NCBI RefSeq assembly: GCF_005434945.1
Contig: NZ_SKCH01000001.1
Coordinates: forward strand, 248,001-312,000
Reading direction: 5' to 3'
Source: Prescottella subtropica
GTDB taxonomy: Bacteria; Actinomycetota; Actinomycetes; Mycobacteriales; Mycobacteriaceae
Length of the DNA: 64,000 bases
Part shown: positions 7,669 to 16,451 of the stretch, one piece after another
Position numbering within the stretch: position 1 is the first letter of the stretch
How the letters are laid out: each line of letters starts with the position of its first letter
Position numbers and translations under genes: made by a program
The notes under the pieces: generated by a model
The model's database searches: none
The model's input: the letters and a program-made list of their open reading frames with translations, nothing else
Told to the model about the DNA's origin: nothing

Positions 7669-9921
7669 GTGAACTCCACGAGCAGCGCGACACCCGAAAA
7701 ACCCCCACAGCACCGACGACGCCGTCGCATTCTGCGTGCCCTCGCGCTCGTCGTGATCGTGCCGATCATCCTGCTCGGCGCCGCCTATGTGCTCGCCGAC
7801 GTCCCGAACCCCGAGGAGATGCGCCCCAACCAGGTGGCGACGATCCTTGCGTCCGACGGTTCGACGGTGGTCGCGAAGGTGATCCCACCCGAGGGCAACC
7901 GGACGGAGGTGCCGCTCGACGACGTGCCCGGCTATGTCCGGAACGCGGTGCTGTCGGCGGAGGACCGCGAGTTCTACTCCAATCCGGGATATTCGATCTC
8001 GGGGTTCGCGCGCGCCGCCCGCGACAATCTGACGGGCCGCGAGAGCGCCGGCGGCGGGTCGACGATCACCCAGCAGTACGTGAAGAACGCGCTCGTCGGC
8101 ACCGACCGCACCGTGATCCGCAAGGCCCGCGAACTGGTGGTGTCGGCGAAGATGGCGCGGCAGTGGTCCAAGGACGAGATCCTGGCCGCCTACCTCAACA
8201 CCATCTACTTCGGACGCGGCGCGTACGGTATCGCGGCCGCGTCGCACGCGTTCTTCGGTGAACACGTCGACCAGCTCACCCTCCCGGAGGGGGCGGTGCT
8301 GGCCGCCGTCGTCCAGTCCCCGACCGCGCTGGACCCGGACACGAACCGGGACGCGCTCACGGCGCGTTGGAACTACGTGCTCGACGGCATGGTCGAGATG
8401 GGGGTGCTGGCGGCGTCCGAACGCGCCGGTATCGCGTTCCCTGACGTGCTGCCGACGGCACCGGCCGATGTCGCACCCGGCCCGGAGGGGCTGATCCGCA
8501 CGCAGGTGGTGCGGGAGTTGCAGGCGTCCGGGGTCAGCGAACGCGACCTGAACACGGGAGGCCTGCAGATCACCACCACGATCGACGCGAAGGCCCAGCA
8601 GGCGGCCGCGAACGCGGTCCGACGCACTCTGGGCAGCCAGCCCGACGACCTGCGCACCGCGGTGGTGTCGGTCGACCCCCGGTCGGGGGCGGTACGCGCC
8701 TACTACGGCGGGACGGAGGGCGCCGGCTACGACTTCGCGCAGGCCGGGTTGCAGACGGGGTCGTCGTTCAAGGTGTTCGGGGCGGTGGCCGCGTTGGAGA
8801 ACGAGATTCCGTTGTCGACGCCGTTCGACAGCGGACCGTTGACGGTCGGCGATCTGACGATCCGGAACGTCGAGGGCGAGACGTGCGGGACGTGCAGCCT
8901 CGCCGAGGCACTCAAACGGTCGCTCAACACCAGCTACTACCGGTTGACGCTGTCGATGGAGGACGGGGCGCAGAAGATCGCCGACGCCGCCCACCAGGCC
9001 GGGATCCCGCAGCAGGTCCCGGGCCTCGACCACGACACCCTCACCCAGGACGGCGGAGCCCCGGAAACCGGAATCGTGTTGGGCCAGTATCAGACCCGGC
9101 CGATCGACATGGCGTCCGCGTACGGGACGCTCGCGGCGTCGGGGACGTTCCATCCGCCGTACTTCGTGCAGAAGGTGGTCGACGCGGACGGCCGGGTGCT
9201 GCTCGACCGGCAGCCGTCCGAGGGCGAGAAGCGGATCGACCCGGCGATCGCGGACACCGTCACCCGCGCGATGACCCCGATCGCCGACTATTCGCGCGGG
9301 CACGGGCTCGCAGGGGGGCGGGCGTCGGCGTCGAAGACCGGTACCGCGCAGCTCGGCGACACCGGGGAGAACAAGGATGCGTGGATGGTCGGGTACACGC
9401 CGTCGCTGTCGACCGCGGTGTGGGTGGGTACCGCAGACGGGAAGGCCATCGAGAACAGTTGGGGCGGACTGATCTACGGATCCGGTCTGCCGTCGGACAT
9501 CTGGAAGGAGACGATGGACGGCGCACTCGCCGGCACCACGAACGAACAGTTCTCGTCCCCGCAGGGCAGCCCCGCCTCGAACCCGCCGGCCACCCGGTCG
9601 TCCGCCGCCGAGTCCTCCGGTGGCGGACAGCAGTACACGCAGCAGCAGTACAGTGAACCGGCCCCGACCCGGCAGCGGCCGGCGCAGACGTACGCGGAGG
9701 AACCGGAGTGGTCGGCACCCCCGCCGACGGTGCCACCGGCCCCCGTCCAGGCGAATCCCGTTCCGCAGCAAGCCCAGCCGCTGCAACAGCAGCAGCAACC
9801 ACAGTGGAATGCGCCGGTGCCGCAACAGCAGGCACCGGCGCCCCCACCCCCGGCGCCGGTCCCCGCTCCGGCGCCGGGGATCGAGATCCTCCCGGGCATC
9901 ACCATCCCGCTGCCGCGGTGA
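7669..9921 (+). CDS. Class A penicillin-binding protein (first of three)
   Basis: 750 residues, bifunctional peptidoglycan synthase. Short basic cytoplasmic tail, one transmembrane helix (about 22-43), GT51 glycosyltransferase domain with EDREFYSNPG near 98 and GGGSTITQQYVKN, then transpeptidase with SSFK (nucleophile Ser365), SLN at 418-420 and KTGTAQ at 556. After residue about 625 a long Gln/Pro-rich linker leads to a C-terminal tail EILPGITIPLPR that is shared with the other two PBPs of this window. GTG start with GGAAG upstream. Catalytic residues of both domains appear intact. Confidence 0.93.
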   Translation: MNSTSSATPEKPPQHRRRRRILRALALVVIVPIILLGAAYVLADVPNPEEMRPNQVATILASDGSTVVAKVIPPEGNRTEVPLDDVPGYVRNAVLSAEDREFYSNPGYSISGFARAARDNLTGRESAGGGSTITQQYVKNALVGTDRTVIRKARELVVSAKMARQWSKDEILAAYLNTIYFGRGAYGIAAASHAFFGEHVDQLTLPEGAVLAAVVQSPTALDPDTNRDALTARWNYVLDGMVEMGVLAASERAGIAFPDVLPTAPADVAPGPEGLIRTQVVRELQASGVSERDLNTGGLQITTTIDAKAQQAAANAVRRTLGSQPDDLRTAVVSVDPRSGAVRAYYGGTEGAGYDFAQAGLQTGSSFKVFGAVAALENEIPLSTPFDSGPLTVGDLTIRNVEGETCGTCSLAEALKRSLNTSYYRLTLSMEDGAQKIADAAHQAGIPQQVPGLDHDTLTQDGGAPETGIVLGQYQTRPIDMASAYGTLAASGTFHPPYFVQKVVDADGRVLLDRQPSEGEKRIDPAIADTVTRAMTPIADYSRGHGLAGGRASASKTGTAQLGDTGENKDAWMVGYTPSLSTAVWVGTADGKAIENSWGGLIYGSGLPSDIWKETMDGALAGTTNEQFSSPQGSPASNPPATRSSAAESSGGGQQYTQQQYSEPAPTRQRPAQTYAEEPEWSAPPPTVPPAPVQANPVPQQAQPLQQQQQPQWNAPVPQQQAPAPPPPAPVPAPAPGIEILPGITIPLPR

Positions 9922-9943
9922 CGGCGGCTCACCCGGCAGCCGA

Positions 9944-11473
9944 TCAGCCCGCGGCGACCAGTTCGTCGCCGCCCGCGTCGACTCGCGTGGCCGACGTCGG
10001 CACCGCGATCTGTTCGATGTTGCGCGGCAACAGGAATGCCACCACGGCACCGACGAGGGCGACGATCGCGCCGATCCAGAACGCGATCTGGTAGCCGCTC
10101 TCGGCGTAGAACACGGCACCCTGCAGCTGCGCCTGCATCTCGGCCGGGAACGTCACGATGTGCGAGTTGTTCATGATCGCGAACGCGACGACGGGCAGCA
10201 CGGCCGGGAACACCGACTGCGCCACCCCCACCATGGACGCGGAGCTGGCCTGCAGCTGCGGCGGCACGGCCTCGATCAGCAGGTTGGGGATCGACGCGTA
10301 GCCCATGCCCATGCCGAAACCGAAGATCGCGCAGATGATCAGGATGATCGCCGTGGTGTCGTGGGTCTGGGCGATCAGCGCGAACGCGACGGCGTTGAGG
10401 AGCAGTCCGGTCACCAGCGTCGTGCGGGGACGGGTCCCCCGGCCGACGAGGGTGCCGACGAGCAGCCCACCGAGGACGACGGCGCCGCCGACCGGCAGCT
10501 GGTACAGCGCGAAACCCTCGGCGTCGACACCGAATCCGTACCCCAGGCCCAGGACCGCCGGGGTCATCACCATCATCGGCAGCAGGATCGTGAACAGGCC
10601 GGACGACCCGTAGACCACACCCGAGCTGATCGTGGTGAGCAGCACCGGGCGCTTGCCGAGCATGTTCAGGTCGATCAGCGGTTCGGTGATCGTGCGGGCC
10701 GACACGAGCCAGCCGGCCAGGAGTGCGATACCGCCGGCCAGGAATGCGAGGGTGCCGCCGTTCGTCCACCCCCACGACGGGCCGAAACTCAGGGAGATGA
10801 GGACACCGGCGATACCGGCGCCGAGCAGGACCGCGCCGACGAGGTCGATACGGGACCGTAGTCGAACGTTCGATTCGGGGGTGGTCAGCTGGATGAGGCC
10901 ACCGAGCACGACGAGGCACACCACGAAGAACCAGAAGATGGCGCGGAAACCGTAGTCGTCGAGCAGCCAGCCGGTGAGGAACGGTGCCGGGATCGCGATC
11001 AGGCCCATGCCGCTGGTGGCGATACTGACGGCGAGCGGCACCGTCTTCGCCGGGAAGACGTCGCGGATCAGCGAGTAGCTCAGGAACAGGGTCGGCACCA
11101 TCAGGCCGGCCAGGCAGCGGCCGACGATCATCACCGCGTACGACGTGGCGACCGCGGAGACCAGCGATCCGACGAGGGAGATCGCGACGCACGCCAGCAG
11201 CATCTTCCGCTTGCCGTACATGTCGGCGAGCTTGCCGATCAACGGGGCACACATGGCGCCGACCAGCAGGAACGCCGTCAACAGCCAGGCGCCCTGCGTG
11301 GTCTGGTAGTGCGTGGCGATCGCCGGGAGGGCCGTCGAGATCATGATGTAACTGACGGCGAGCAGTTCGAGCAGGAGCACGATCGCGGCCAGCGAGAGCG
11401 CGAGCCGGAGATTCCAGCCGCCCTGTGGGGCGGTGTGCGACGGCGTCGCGCCGTCGGTCGGAGTGAAGGCCAT
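9944..11473 (-). CDS. MFS drug/metabolite transporter (14-TM, DHA2-like)
   Basis: 509 residues. Major facilitator with around 14 hydrophobic helices; motif A variant GKLADMYGKRKML lies between helices 2 and 3 and ALPAIATHYQTTQGAWLLTAF is the typical first-helix region of DHA2 exporters. Likely proton-coupled efflux of a drug or metabolite; substrate not readable. The ATG at 11473 was chosen because GAAAGG lies 9 nt upstream; another ATG three codons earlier touches that Shine-Dalgarno. Ends 22 bp from the convergent PBP gene. Confidence 0.88.
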   Translation of the reverse strand: MAFTPTDGATPSHTAPQGGWNLRLALSLAAIVLLLELLAVSYIMISTALPAIATHYQTTQGAWLLTAFLLVGAMCAPLIGKLADMYGKRKMLLACVAISLVGSLVSAVATSYAVMIVGRCLAGLMVPTLFLSYSLIRDVFPAKTVPLAVSIATSGMGLIAIPAPFLTGWLLDDYGFRAIFWFFVVCLVVLGGLIQLTTPESNVRLRSRIDLVGAVLLGAGIAGVLISLSFGPSWGWTNGGTLAFLAGGIALLAGWLVSARTITEPLIDLNMLGKRPVLLTTISSGVVYGSSGLFTILLPMMVMTPAVLGLGYGFGVDAEGFALYQLPVGGAVVLGGLLVGTLVGRGTRPRTTLVTGLLLNAVAFALIAQTHDTTAIILIICAIFGFGMGMGYASIPNLLIEAVPPQLQASSASMVGVAQSVFPAVLPVVAFAIMNNSHIVTFPAEMQAQLQGAVFYAESGYQIAFWIGAIVALVGAVVAFLLPRNIEQIAVPTSATRVDAGGDELVAAG

Positions 11474-11619
11474 CCGTGTCATCCTTTCGGACACCCAAAC
11501 GGGGGTGAGCTCGAGTGAGTTCGAGTTCTCACATGACACTGATGCGAACGCAGTGACGCCAGTCACATGTCCGTTCAGTGGGATGTTCGGGAACCCGCCC
11601 GACTTGCTGCCCCGAGTGC

Positions 11620-11648
11620 CGAAACATCCTCACGGATAGGATGTTTCG
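11620..11648. repeat. Inverted repeat upstream of the MFS gene
   Basis: Perfect 11-bp arms CGAAACATCCT (11620-11630) and AGGATGTTTCG (11638-11648) around 7 bases. It lies between the MFS gene start (11473) and the end of the ABC-2 gene. Part of the motif recurs nearby (GGATGTTCGG at 11581-11590). It could be an operator for MFS expression or a weak terminator. The remainder of 11474-11619 holds a further imperfect repeat (GTGAGCTCGA ... TCGAGTTCTCAC) but no gene. Confidence 0.35.
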
Positions 11649-11653
11649 AGACG

Positions 11654-11695
11654 GCGACGGGCGAAGCGTCGTAAATGTGACGCTTCGCCCGTCGC
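11654..11695 (-). terminator. Terminator of the GntR-ABC operon
   Basis: 17-bp perfect stem, 11654-11670 with 11679-11695 (core GACGGGCGAAGCGTC / GACGCTTCGCCCGTC), 8-nt loop, 10 bp after the stop of the ABC-2 permease gene. A classical strong hairpin without a clear U-run. Confidence 0.75.
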
Positions 11696-11704
11696 AGGTC
11701 CGGG

Positions 11705-12757
11705 TCAGGGCCGCAGCCGGCGTACCGCCCACAGCGACGGAATCAACAGCAGCGCCGACAGCGTCGACGCCAACAGCACCTCGATCACCTGGAAACGGCG
11801 CAACAGGCTGTCCGGGTGGTAACGGACCTCGAAACGGTCGATGCCCTGGGCGCGTTGGCAGGTAGCGAATTCGCGGTTCGTGGTGGCCTGGACGACATCT
11901 CTGCGCTCTTCGTACTCGGCACCGGTCTCGTCGGGTCGCTGTTCCCACTCGGGGTTGTTCCACACGTGAGTGCAGCTCGAGTAGTCGAAGTCCACGTCGC
12001 GGCCGTTCGCGTCCACGTAGGCCGAACCGATCGTCCACTTGGCTTCGTTGTCCGAGGTGTACTGCGCTCCGTAGGGGTTGGATCCGAGCGCCTGCACCTC
12101 CACTCTCGGCGTCGCATAGTGCGGCCGCGCCCCGAGTTGGAATCCGACGAGTACTGCGGTCGTCGCGATCAGAGTGATCACCATGGCGCCCAGCGTGTTC
12201 CGCAGCAGCAGGGCGAGGCAACTGCCGACGGCGAGGCCGAGGATCGTGTACGCGCCGGCGATCAGCCCGGTGGACTGGAACATCGGATACGACAACTGCG
12301 AGTGACCGTTGAACAGGACCTGGGAAACGTAGGAGTAGTTCCCGCCGGATCGGCCACGCGTCCACTCGAGCACGGCCCCGAGAATGGTCATCGCGACCAC
12401 GATCGGCGCGAACACCACCGGGATTCGCGTCCAGTACCACCGCATGCGGCTGACGGACTGTGTCAACCCCAGCACGTGGGTGCCGCGTTCGATGTCGCGG
12501 GAGAACACGGTGACGCCGACGAGGGCGCCGACGAGGACCGGCAGCGCCAGCGTCAACAGTGTGATCAGGGTGAGACTGGTTTCGGCCCAACACCCGACGC
12601 CGCGCGTAGGTGTGCACCCGAAGGCGTTCTCGAAACTCTGGTTCGACTTCGGGCGCACGACGATTCCGGAGAGTGCGGCCACCACCGCCGGCGCGAGAAT
12701 CGTGCCGACGGCGGTGAGGATCGTCGTCCGGTACTGCCGCCAGGTCGTCCAGATCAT
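11705..12757 (-). CDS. ABC-2 type permease with extracytoplasmic domain
   Basis: 350 residues. Hydrophobic helices at the N-terminus (TTILTAVGTILAPAVVAAL), four more in the middle (LALPVLVGALVGVTVF, VFAPIVVAMTILGAVL, GLIAGAYTILGLAVGS, GAMVITLIATTAVLVGF), then an outside domain of about 100 residues with two Cys and a last helix LLASTLSALLLIPSLWAV. Partner of the ATPase encoded upstream; start ATG overlaps its stop (ATGA). Probably a YtrCDEF-type exporter or cell-envelope-stress transporter. Substrate unknown. Confidence 0.85.
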   Translation of the reverse strand: MIWTTWRQYRTTILTAVGTILAPAVVAALSGIVVRPKSNQSFENAFGCTPTRGVGCWAETSLTLITLLTLALPVLVGALVGVTVFSRDIERGTHVLGLTQSVSRMRWYWTRIPVVFAPIVVAMTILGAVLEWTRGRSGGNYSYVSQVLFNGHSQLSYPMFQSTGLIAGAYTILGLAVGSCLALLLRNTLGAMVITLIATTAVLVGFQLGARPHYATPRVEVQALGSNPYGAQYTSDNEAKWTIGSAYVDANGRDVDFDYSSCTHVWNNPEWEQRPDETGAEYEERRDVVQATTNREFATCQRAQGIDRFEVRYHPDSLLRRFQVIEVLLASTLSALLLIPSLWAVRRLRP

Positions 12758-13623
12758 GCTGCCTCCTCGGCGGTGTCGGTCAGGTAGGCGAGGACGATGT
12801 CGTCGAGGTTCGCGGGTTCGATGCGCCATCCGGCGGGCTCGGTGGGGCGGGGTCCGCGGACGAGGTGGGTGCTGCGGTGGGTGTCGACGACGGTGCCGTC
12901 GGCGACGACGTCCCGCGGGTCGCCGGGGCCGGTGAGCAGGTAGTGCTCGTCGACGATGTCGTCGAGGGCGCCGGTGAGCCGGGTGCGTCCGGAGCCGAGG
13001 ATGACGATCCGGTCGGCGATCTCGGACACCTCGGACAGCACGTGGGACGACAGCACGACGGTGGTGCCGCGGTCGGCGGCGTCCTCCATGAGGGTGCGGA
13101 CGACGGAACGCCGTGCGAGCGGGTCGAGTTCGGCGAGTGGCTCGTCGAGCAGCAGCACGTCGGGGCGGCGTCCGAGTGCGAGGGCCAGGGCGACCCGCGT
13201 CCGGTGTCCGGGCGAGAGCGTCTTCACCCGTGCCGACGGGTCTATCCCGGCGTCGGCGATCAGTCGGCTCGCATATACGTTGTCCCACTGTGTGTTCGAC
13301 TTCTCCCCGAACAACAGGAGGTCGGCGACGGTGAACGCGCGGTAGAGCGGCTTGTGCTGCGCGACGTACGCGAGACCGGGGGCGATGCCGCGACGGCCGG
13401 GTCGCCGGCCGAGGATCGTCACCTCACCGGCGTCGGGTTCGAGCAGCCCCACCGCGATCGACATGAGGGTGGACTTGCCGGCGCCGTTCGCGCCGACGAG
13501 GGCGGTGATGCTGCCGCGCTGTACGTCGAAGCTGCAGCCGCGCAGGGCGTCGGTGCGGCGGAACCGCTTGTGGACGTCGCGCACCGACAGGGCCACGGTT
13601 GTCCTGCTGCCTGTCTCGCTCAT
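12754..13623 (-). CDS. ABC transporter ATPase of a YtrB-like exporter
   Basis: 289 residues. Walker A GANGAGKST near 43-51, a divergent signature LSPGHRTRVALALA in place of LSGGQ, Walker B DVLLLDEPLAELDP, H-loop SSHVLSEV. The C-terminal 80 residues form a small extra domain. Start ATG overlaps the stop of the GntR gene (ATGA) and its stop overlaps the permease start, so the three are translationally coupled. The LSPGH signature is unusual but still retains Ser and Gly; activity likely. Confidence 0.9.
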   Translation of the reverse strand: MSETGSRTTVALSVRDVHKRFRRTDALRGCSFDVQRGSITALVGANGAGKSTLMSIAVGLLEPDAGEVTILGRRPGRRGIAPGLAYVAQHKPLYRAFTVADLLLFGEKSNTQWDNVYASRLIADAGIDPSARVKTLSPGHRTRVALALALGRRPDVLLLDEPLAELDPLARRSVVRTLMEDAADRGTTVVLSSHVLSEVSEIADRIVILGSGRTRLTGALDDIVDEHYLLTGPGDPRDVVADGTVVDTHRSTHLVRGPRPTEPAGWRIEPANLDDIVLAYLTDTAEEAA

Positions 13624-14021
13624 TTCGTTTCTCCCGTGTCTTCGCCGAATTCGCTGTCGAGGGCCGCGATCACGAGGGCCTCGAGGTCGGAGCGGTCGAG
13701 GCCCGCGGCCGCGGCGTGCCGCGCCCAGGCGGTCAGTTCGTCCTGCAGTGCCTGCCGTTCCGCCATGCCGGGTTTGCGCAGGGATTGGGTGACGAAGGTG
13801 CCCAGCCCGGGCCGCGCTTCGACGAGCCCGTCGTTCTCGAGTTCCCGGTACGCCTTGAGCACGGTGTTCGGGTTGACGGTGCATGCCGTCACCACGTCCT
13901 TCGCGGTGGGCAGGCGGTCGCCCGGTTCCAGGTCGCCGAGACGCAGCGCCTGCTTCACCTGGAGCACCAACTGGACGTAGGCCGGGATCCCGGATCTCCG
14001 GTTGATGTGGAACTCGACCAC
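13620..14021 (-). CDS. GntR family regulator, YtrA subfamily
   Basis: 133 residues. N-terminal winged helix: FHINRRSGIPAYVQLVLQVKQ, GDRLPTAKDVVTACTVNPNTVLKAYRELENDGLVEARPGLGTFV, followed by a short C-terminal dimerisation helix, the compact YtrA layout. The GTG at 14021 is preferred over an ATG six codons earlier because GGAGG lies between them, 5 nt before the GTG. Expected to repress its own operon with the ABC exporter genes and to respond to cell-wall-active compounds (known for YtrA relatives, inference here). A palindrome at 14033-14056 is its probable site. Confidence 0.9.
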   Translation of the reverse strand: MVEFHINRRSGIPAYVQLVLQVKQALRLGDLEPGDRLPTAKDVVTACTVNPNTVLKAYRELENDGLVEARPGLGTFVTQSLRKPGMAERQALQDELTAWARHAAAAGLDRSDLEALVIAALDSEFGEDTGETK

Positions 14022-14032
14022 ACCGAACCTCC

Positions 14033-14056
14033 ATTCCACTACAACATTAGTGGAAT
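14033..14056. promoter_or_regulatory. Probable YtrA-type operator and promoter
   Basis: ATTCCACT (14033-14040), 8-base spacer, AGTGGAAT (14049-14056): perfect inverted repeat. The spacer contains TAATGT on the minus strand (14044-14049), a good -10 hexamer for the GntR operon, so a bound repressor would cover the promoter. Located 12 bp before the chosen GTG start. Confidence 0.65.
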
Positions 14057-14189
14057 AGAGGTTGCAGGGAACGGATGCCGGATGTCAACCTGTTCGAGAG
14101 GTTCTGCGCGTGTCGGGTCAAATGCCGGGTCACGCCGATACCCGGTGCGAAAATGCCGGTGACGTGCTGTTCGAGACGGAAGTTCGATT

Positions 14190-16403
14190 GTGAATTCAAC
14201 GAAGCCCGGTGGTGCCGGGAAGAAGGCCCCGGCCAGGAAGCCCACGGCGAGGAAGACCACCTCCACGCCGGGCAAGTCCCGCACGTCGCCGAAGCCCGGT
14301 AAGCCCGGCGGCCGGAAGCCCGCATCCAAGCAGACCAAGCCCCGCCGGAGGGGCCTGCGGATCACGCTGTACGTGTCGCTGGTGGTCGTGCTGCTGCTGA
14401 TCGCGGCACCGCTGGTGGCGTTCGGCGTCGCCTACCGGGACGCGGATGTGCCGCGTCCCGCCGACATGAGCACCAAGCAGGTGTCGACGATCCTCGCGGC
14501 CGACGGCACGACGGAGATCGCCCGTGTCGTGCCGCCGGAAGGCAACCGCACCGAGGTGTCGATCGACGAGATCCCGCTGCAGATGCGTAACGCGGTGCTC
14601 TCCGCGGAGGACCGTGACTTCTACACCAACCCCGGTTTCTCGGTGTCCGGTTTCGCGCGGGCGGCCCGCGACAACGTCCTCGGCCGGGAGAGCGCCGGCG
14701 GCGGTTCCACCATCACGCAGCAGTACGTGAAGAACACGCTCGTCGGATCGGAGCGGTCGATCGACCGCAAACTGAAGGAACTGGTCATCTCGTCGAAGAT
14801 GGCCCGCGAGTGGTCCAAGGACGAGATCCTGGCCGCCTACCTGAACACCATCTACTTCGGTCGCGGCGCGTACGGCATCGCGGCCGCGTCCGACGCCTAC
14901 TTCGGCAAGCCGCTCGCCGATCTGACGGTCGCAGAGTCGGCGGTGCTGGCGGCGGTGATCCAGTCGCCGTCCGCGCTGGATCCGGTTACCGCGCCGGCCG
15001 CGTTGACGGCCCGCTGGAACTACGTCCTCGACGGCATGGTGACGATGTCGACGCTGTCGCCGGAGGAACGGCAGGCCGTGGTGTTCCCGGCCGCGCTGCC
15101 CCAGGCGCCGGTCGTGGACTCGGGTGCCGCACCCGGCCCGGAGGGGCTGATCCGCGCCCAGGTGTTGCGGGAGCTCGCGGCGTCCGGTGTCAGCGAGCAG
15201 GAACTGAACACCGAGGGCCTGAAGATCACCACGACGATCGACCCCACCGCGCAGGCGGCGGCAGTCGACGCCGTGGCGTCCACGTTCGACGGCGAGCCGG
15301 AGAATCTGCGGACGGCCGTGGTGTCGGTCGATCCGCACACCGGTGCGGTGCGCGCCTACTACGGCGGCGACGACGGCAAGGGCTTCGACTTCGCGCAGGC
15401 CGGCCTGCAGACCGGCTCGTCGTTCAAGATTTTCGGGTTGGTGGCCGCACTGCAGCAGGACATTCCGCTGTCCCAGACGTACGACAGCTCCCCGCTGAGC
15501 ATCTACGGGGTGACGATCGGCAACGTCGGCGGCGAATCGTGCGGTAAGTGCACCATCGCCGAGGCACTCAAACGGTCGCTCAACACCAGTTTCTACCGGT
15601 TGACGTTGTCGATGGAGGACGGGGCGCAGAAGGTCGCCGACGCCGCCCACCAGGCCGGTATCCCGGAGACCGTCCCCGGCTGGGAGTACCCCACGCTCAC
15701 GCAGGCGGGGGACGCACCGGAGAACGGGATCGTGTTGGGCCAGTACCTGTCCCGCCCGATCGACATGGCGTCCGCGTACGCGACGCTCGCCGCGTCCGGT
15801 GTCTACCACGAGCCGTACTTCGTGCAGAAGGTCGTGACCGCCGACGGTGAGGTGCTGCTGGACCGGCCCGCAGCCGAGGGGGAGCGTCGCCTCGACGCCG
15901 CCGTCGCCGAGAACGCCACCCAGGCGATGCTGCCGATCGCGGCGTACTCGGCCGGCCACAACCTCGCCGGTGGTCGTCCGTCGGCGTCGAAGACCGGTAC
16001 CGCGCAGCTCGGCGACACCGGAAAGAACAAGGACGCGTGGATGGTCGGATACACGCCGTCCCTGTCGACCGCGGTGTGGGTGGGTACCGCGGACTCGCAG
16101 GCAGTCGAGAACAGTTGGGGCGGACTGGTGTACGGCTCGGGTCTGCCGTCGGACATCTGGAAGAAGACGATGGACGGCGCCCTGCAGGGCACCGACGTCG
16201 AGAAGTTCCCGTGGCCGGATCCGATCGGCGGCCAGGCCGGTGTCTCCGCGTTCACCGGGGTCTCCACCGGCACGCCGCCGACGGGCGCGACCACGCCCGC
16301 CCCGGCGGCACCCGACGCTCCCCCGCCCGCGCAACCGGCGCCGCCGCCGGCCCCGCGGTTCCTCGAGATCCTGCCGGGCATCCGGATCCCGCTCCCCGGC
16401 TGA
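14190..16403 (+). CDS. Class A penicillin-binding protein (second of three)
   Basis: 737 residues, very similar in architecture to the gene at 7669. Lys/Pro-rich cytoplasmic tail of about 50 residues, one transmembrane helix (LYVSLVVVLLLIAAPLVAFG), GT51 domain (EDRDFYTNPG, GGGSTITQQYVKN), transpeptidase with SSFK at Ser410, SLN at 463-465 and KTGTAQ at 601. C-terminal Pro/Ala linker and the tail EILPGIRIPLPG. GTG start with GGAAG 8 nt upstream. Intact. The Lys-rich tail suggests membrane-proximal charge interactions. Confidence 0.93.
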   Translation: MNSTKPGGAGKKAPARKPTARKTTSTPGKSRTSPKPGKPGGRKPASKQTKPRRRGLRITLYVSLVVVLLLIAAPLVAFGVAYRDADVPRPADMSTKQVSTILAADGTTEIARVVPPEGNRTEVSIDEIPLQMRNAVLSAEDRDFYTNPGFSVSGFARAARDNVLGRESAGGGSTITQQYVKNTLVGSERSIDRKLKELVISSKMAREWSKDEILAAYLNTIYFGRGAYGIAAASDAYFGKPLADLTVAESAVLAAVIQSPSALDPVTAPAALTARWNYVLDGMVTMSTLSPEERQAVVFPAALPQAPVVDSGAAPGPEGLIRAQVLRELAASGVSEQELNTEGLKITTTIDPTAQAAAVDAVASTFDGEPENLRTAVVSVDPHTGAVRAYYGGDDGKGFDFAQAGLQTGSSFKIFGLVAALQQDIPLSQTYDSSPLSIYGVTIGNVGGESCGKCTIAEALKRSLNTSFYRLTLSMEDGAQKVADAAHQAGIPETVPGWEYPTLTQAGDAPENGIVLGQYLSRPIDMASAYATLAASGVYHEPYFVQKVVTADGEVLLDRPAAEGERRLDAAVAENATQAMLPIAAYSAGHNLAGGRPSASKTGTAQLGDTGKNKDAWMVGYTPSLSTAVWVGTADSQAVENSWGGLVYGSGLPSDIWKKTMDGALQGTDVEKFPWPDPIGGQAGVSAFTGVSTGTPPTGATTPAPAAPDAPPPAQPAPPPAPRFLEILPGIRIPLPG

Positions 16404-16451
16404 CCCTCCGCGTTGGTAACGATTGTCTGAATTTCTGGGATAGTTACCGGC

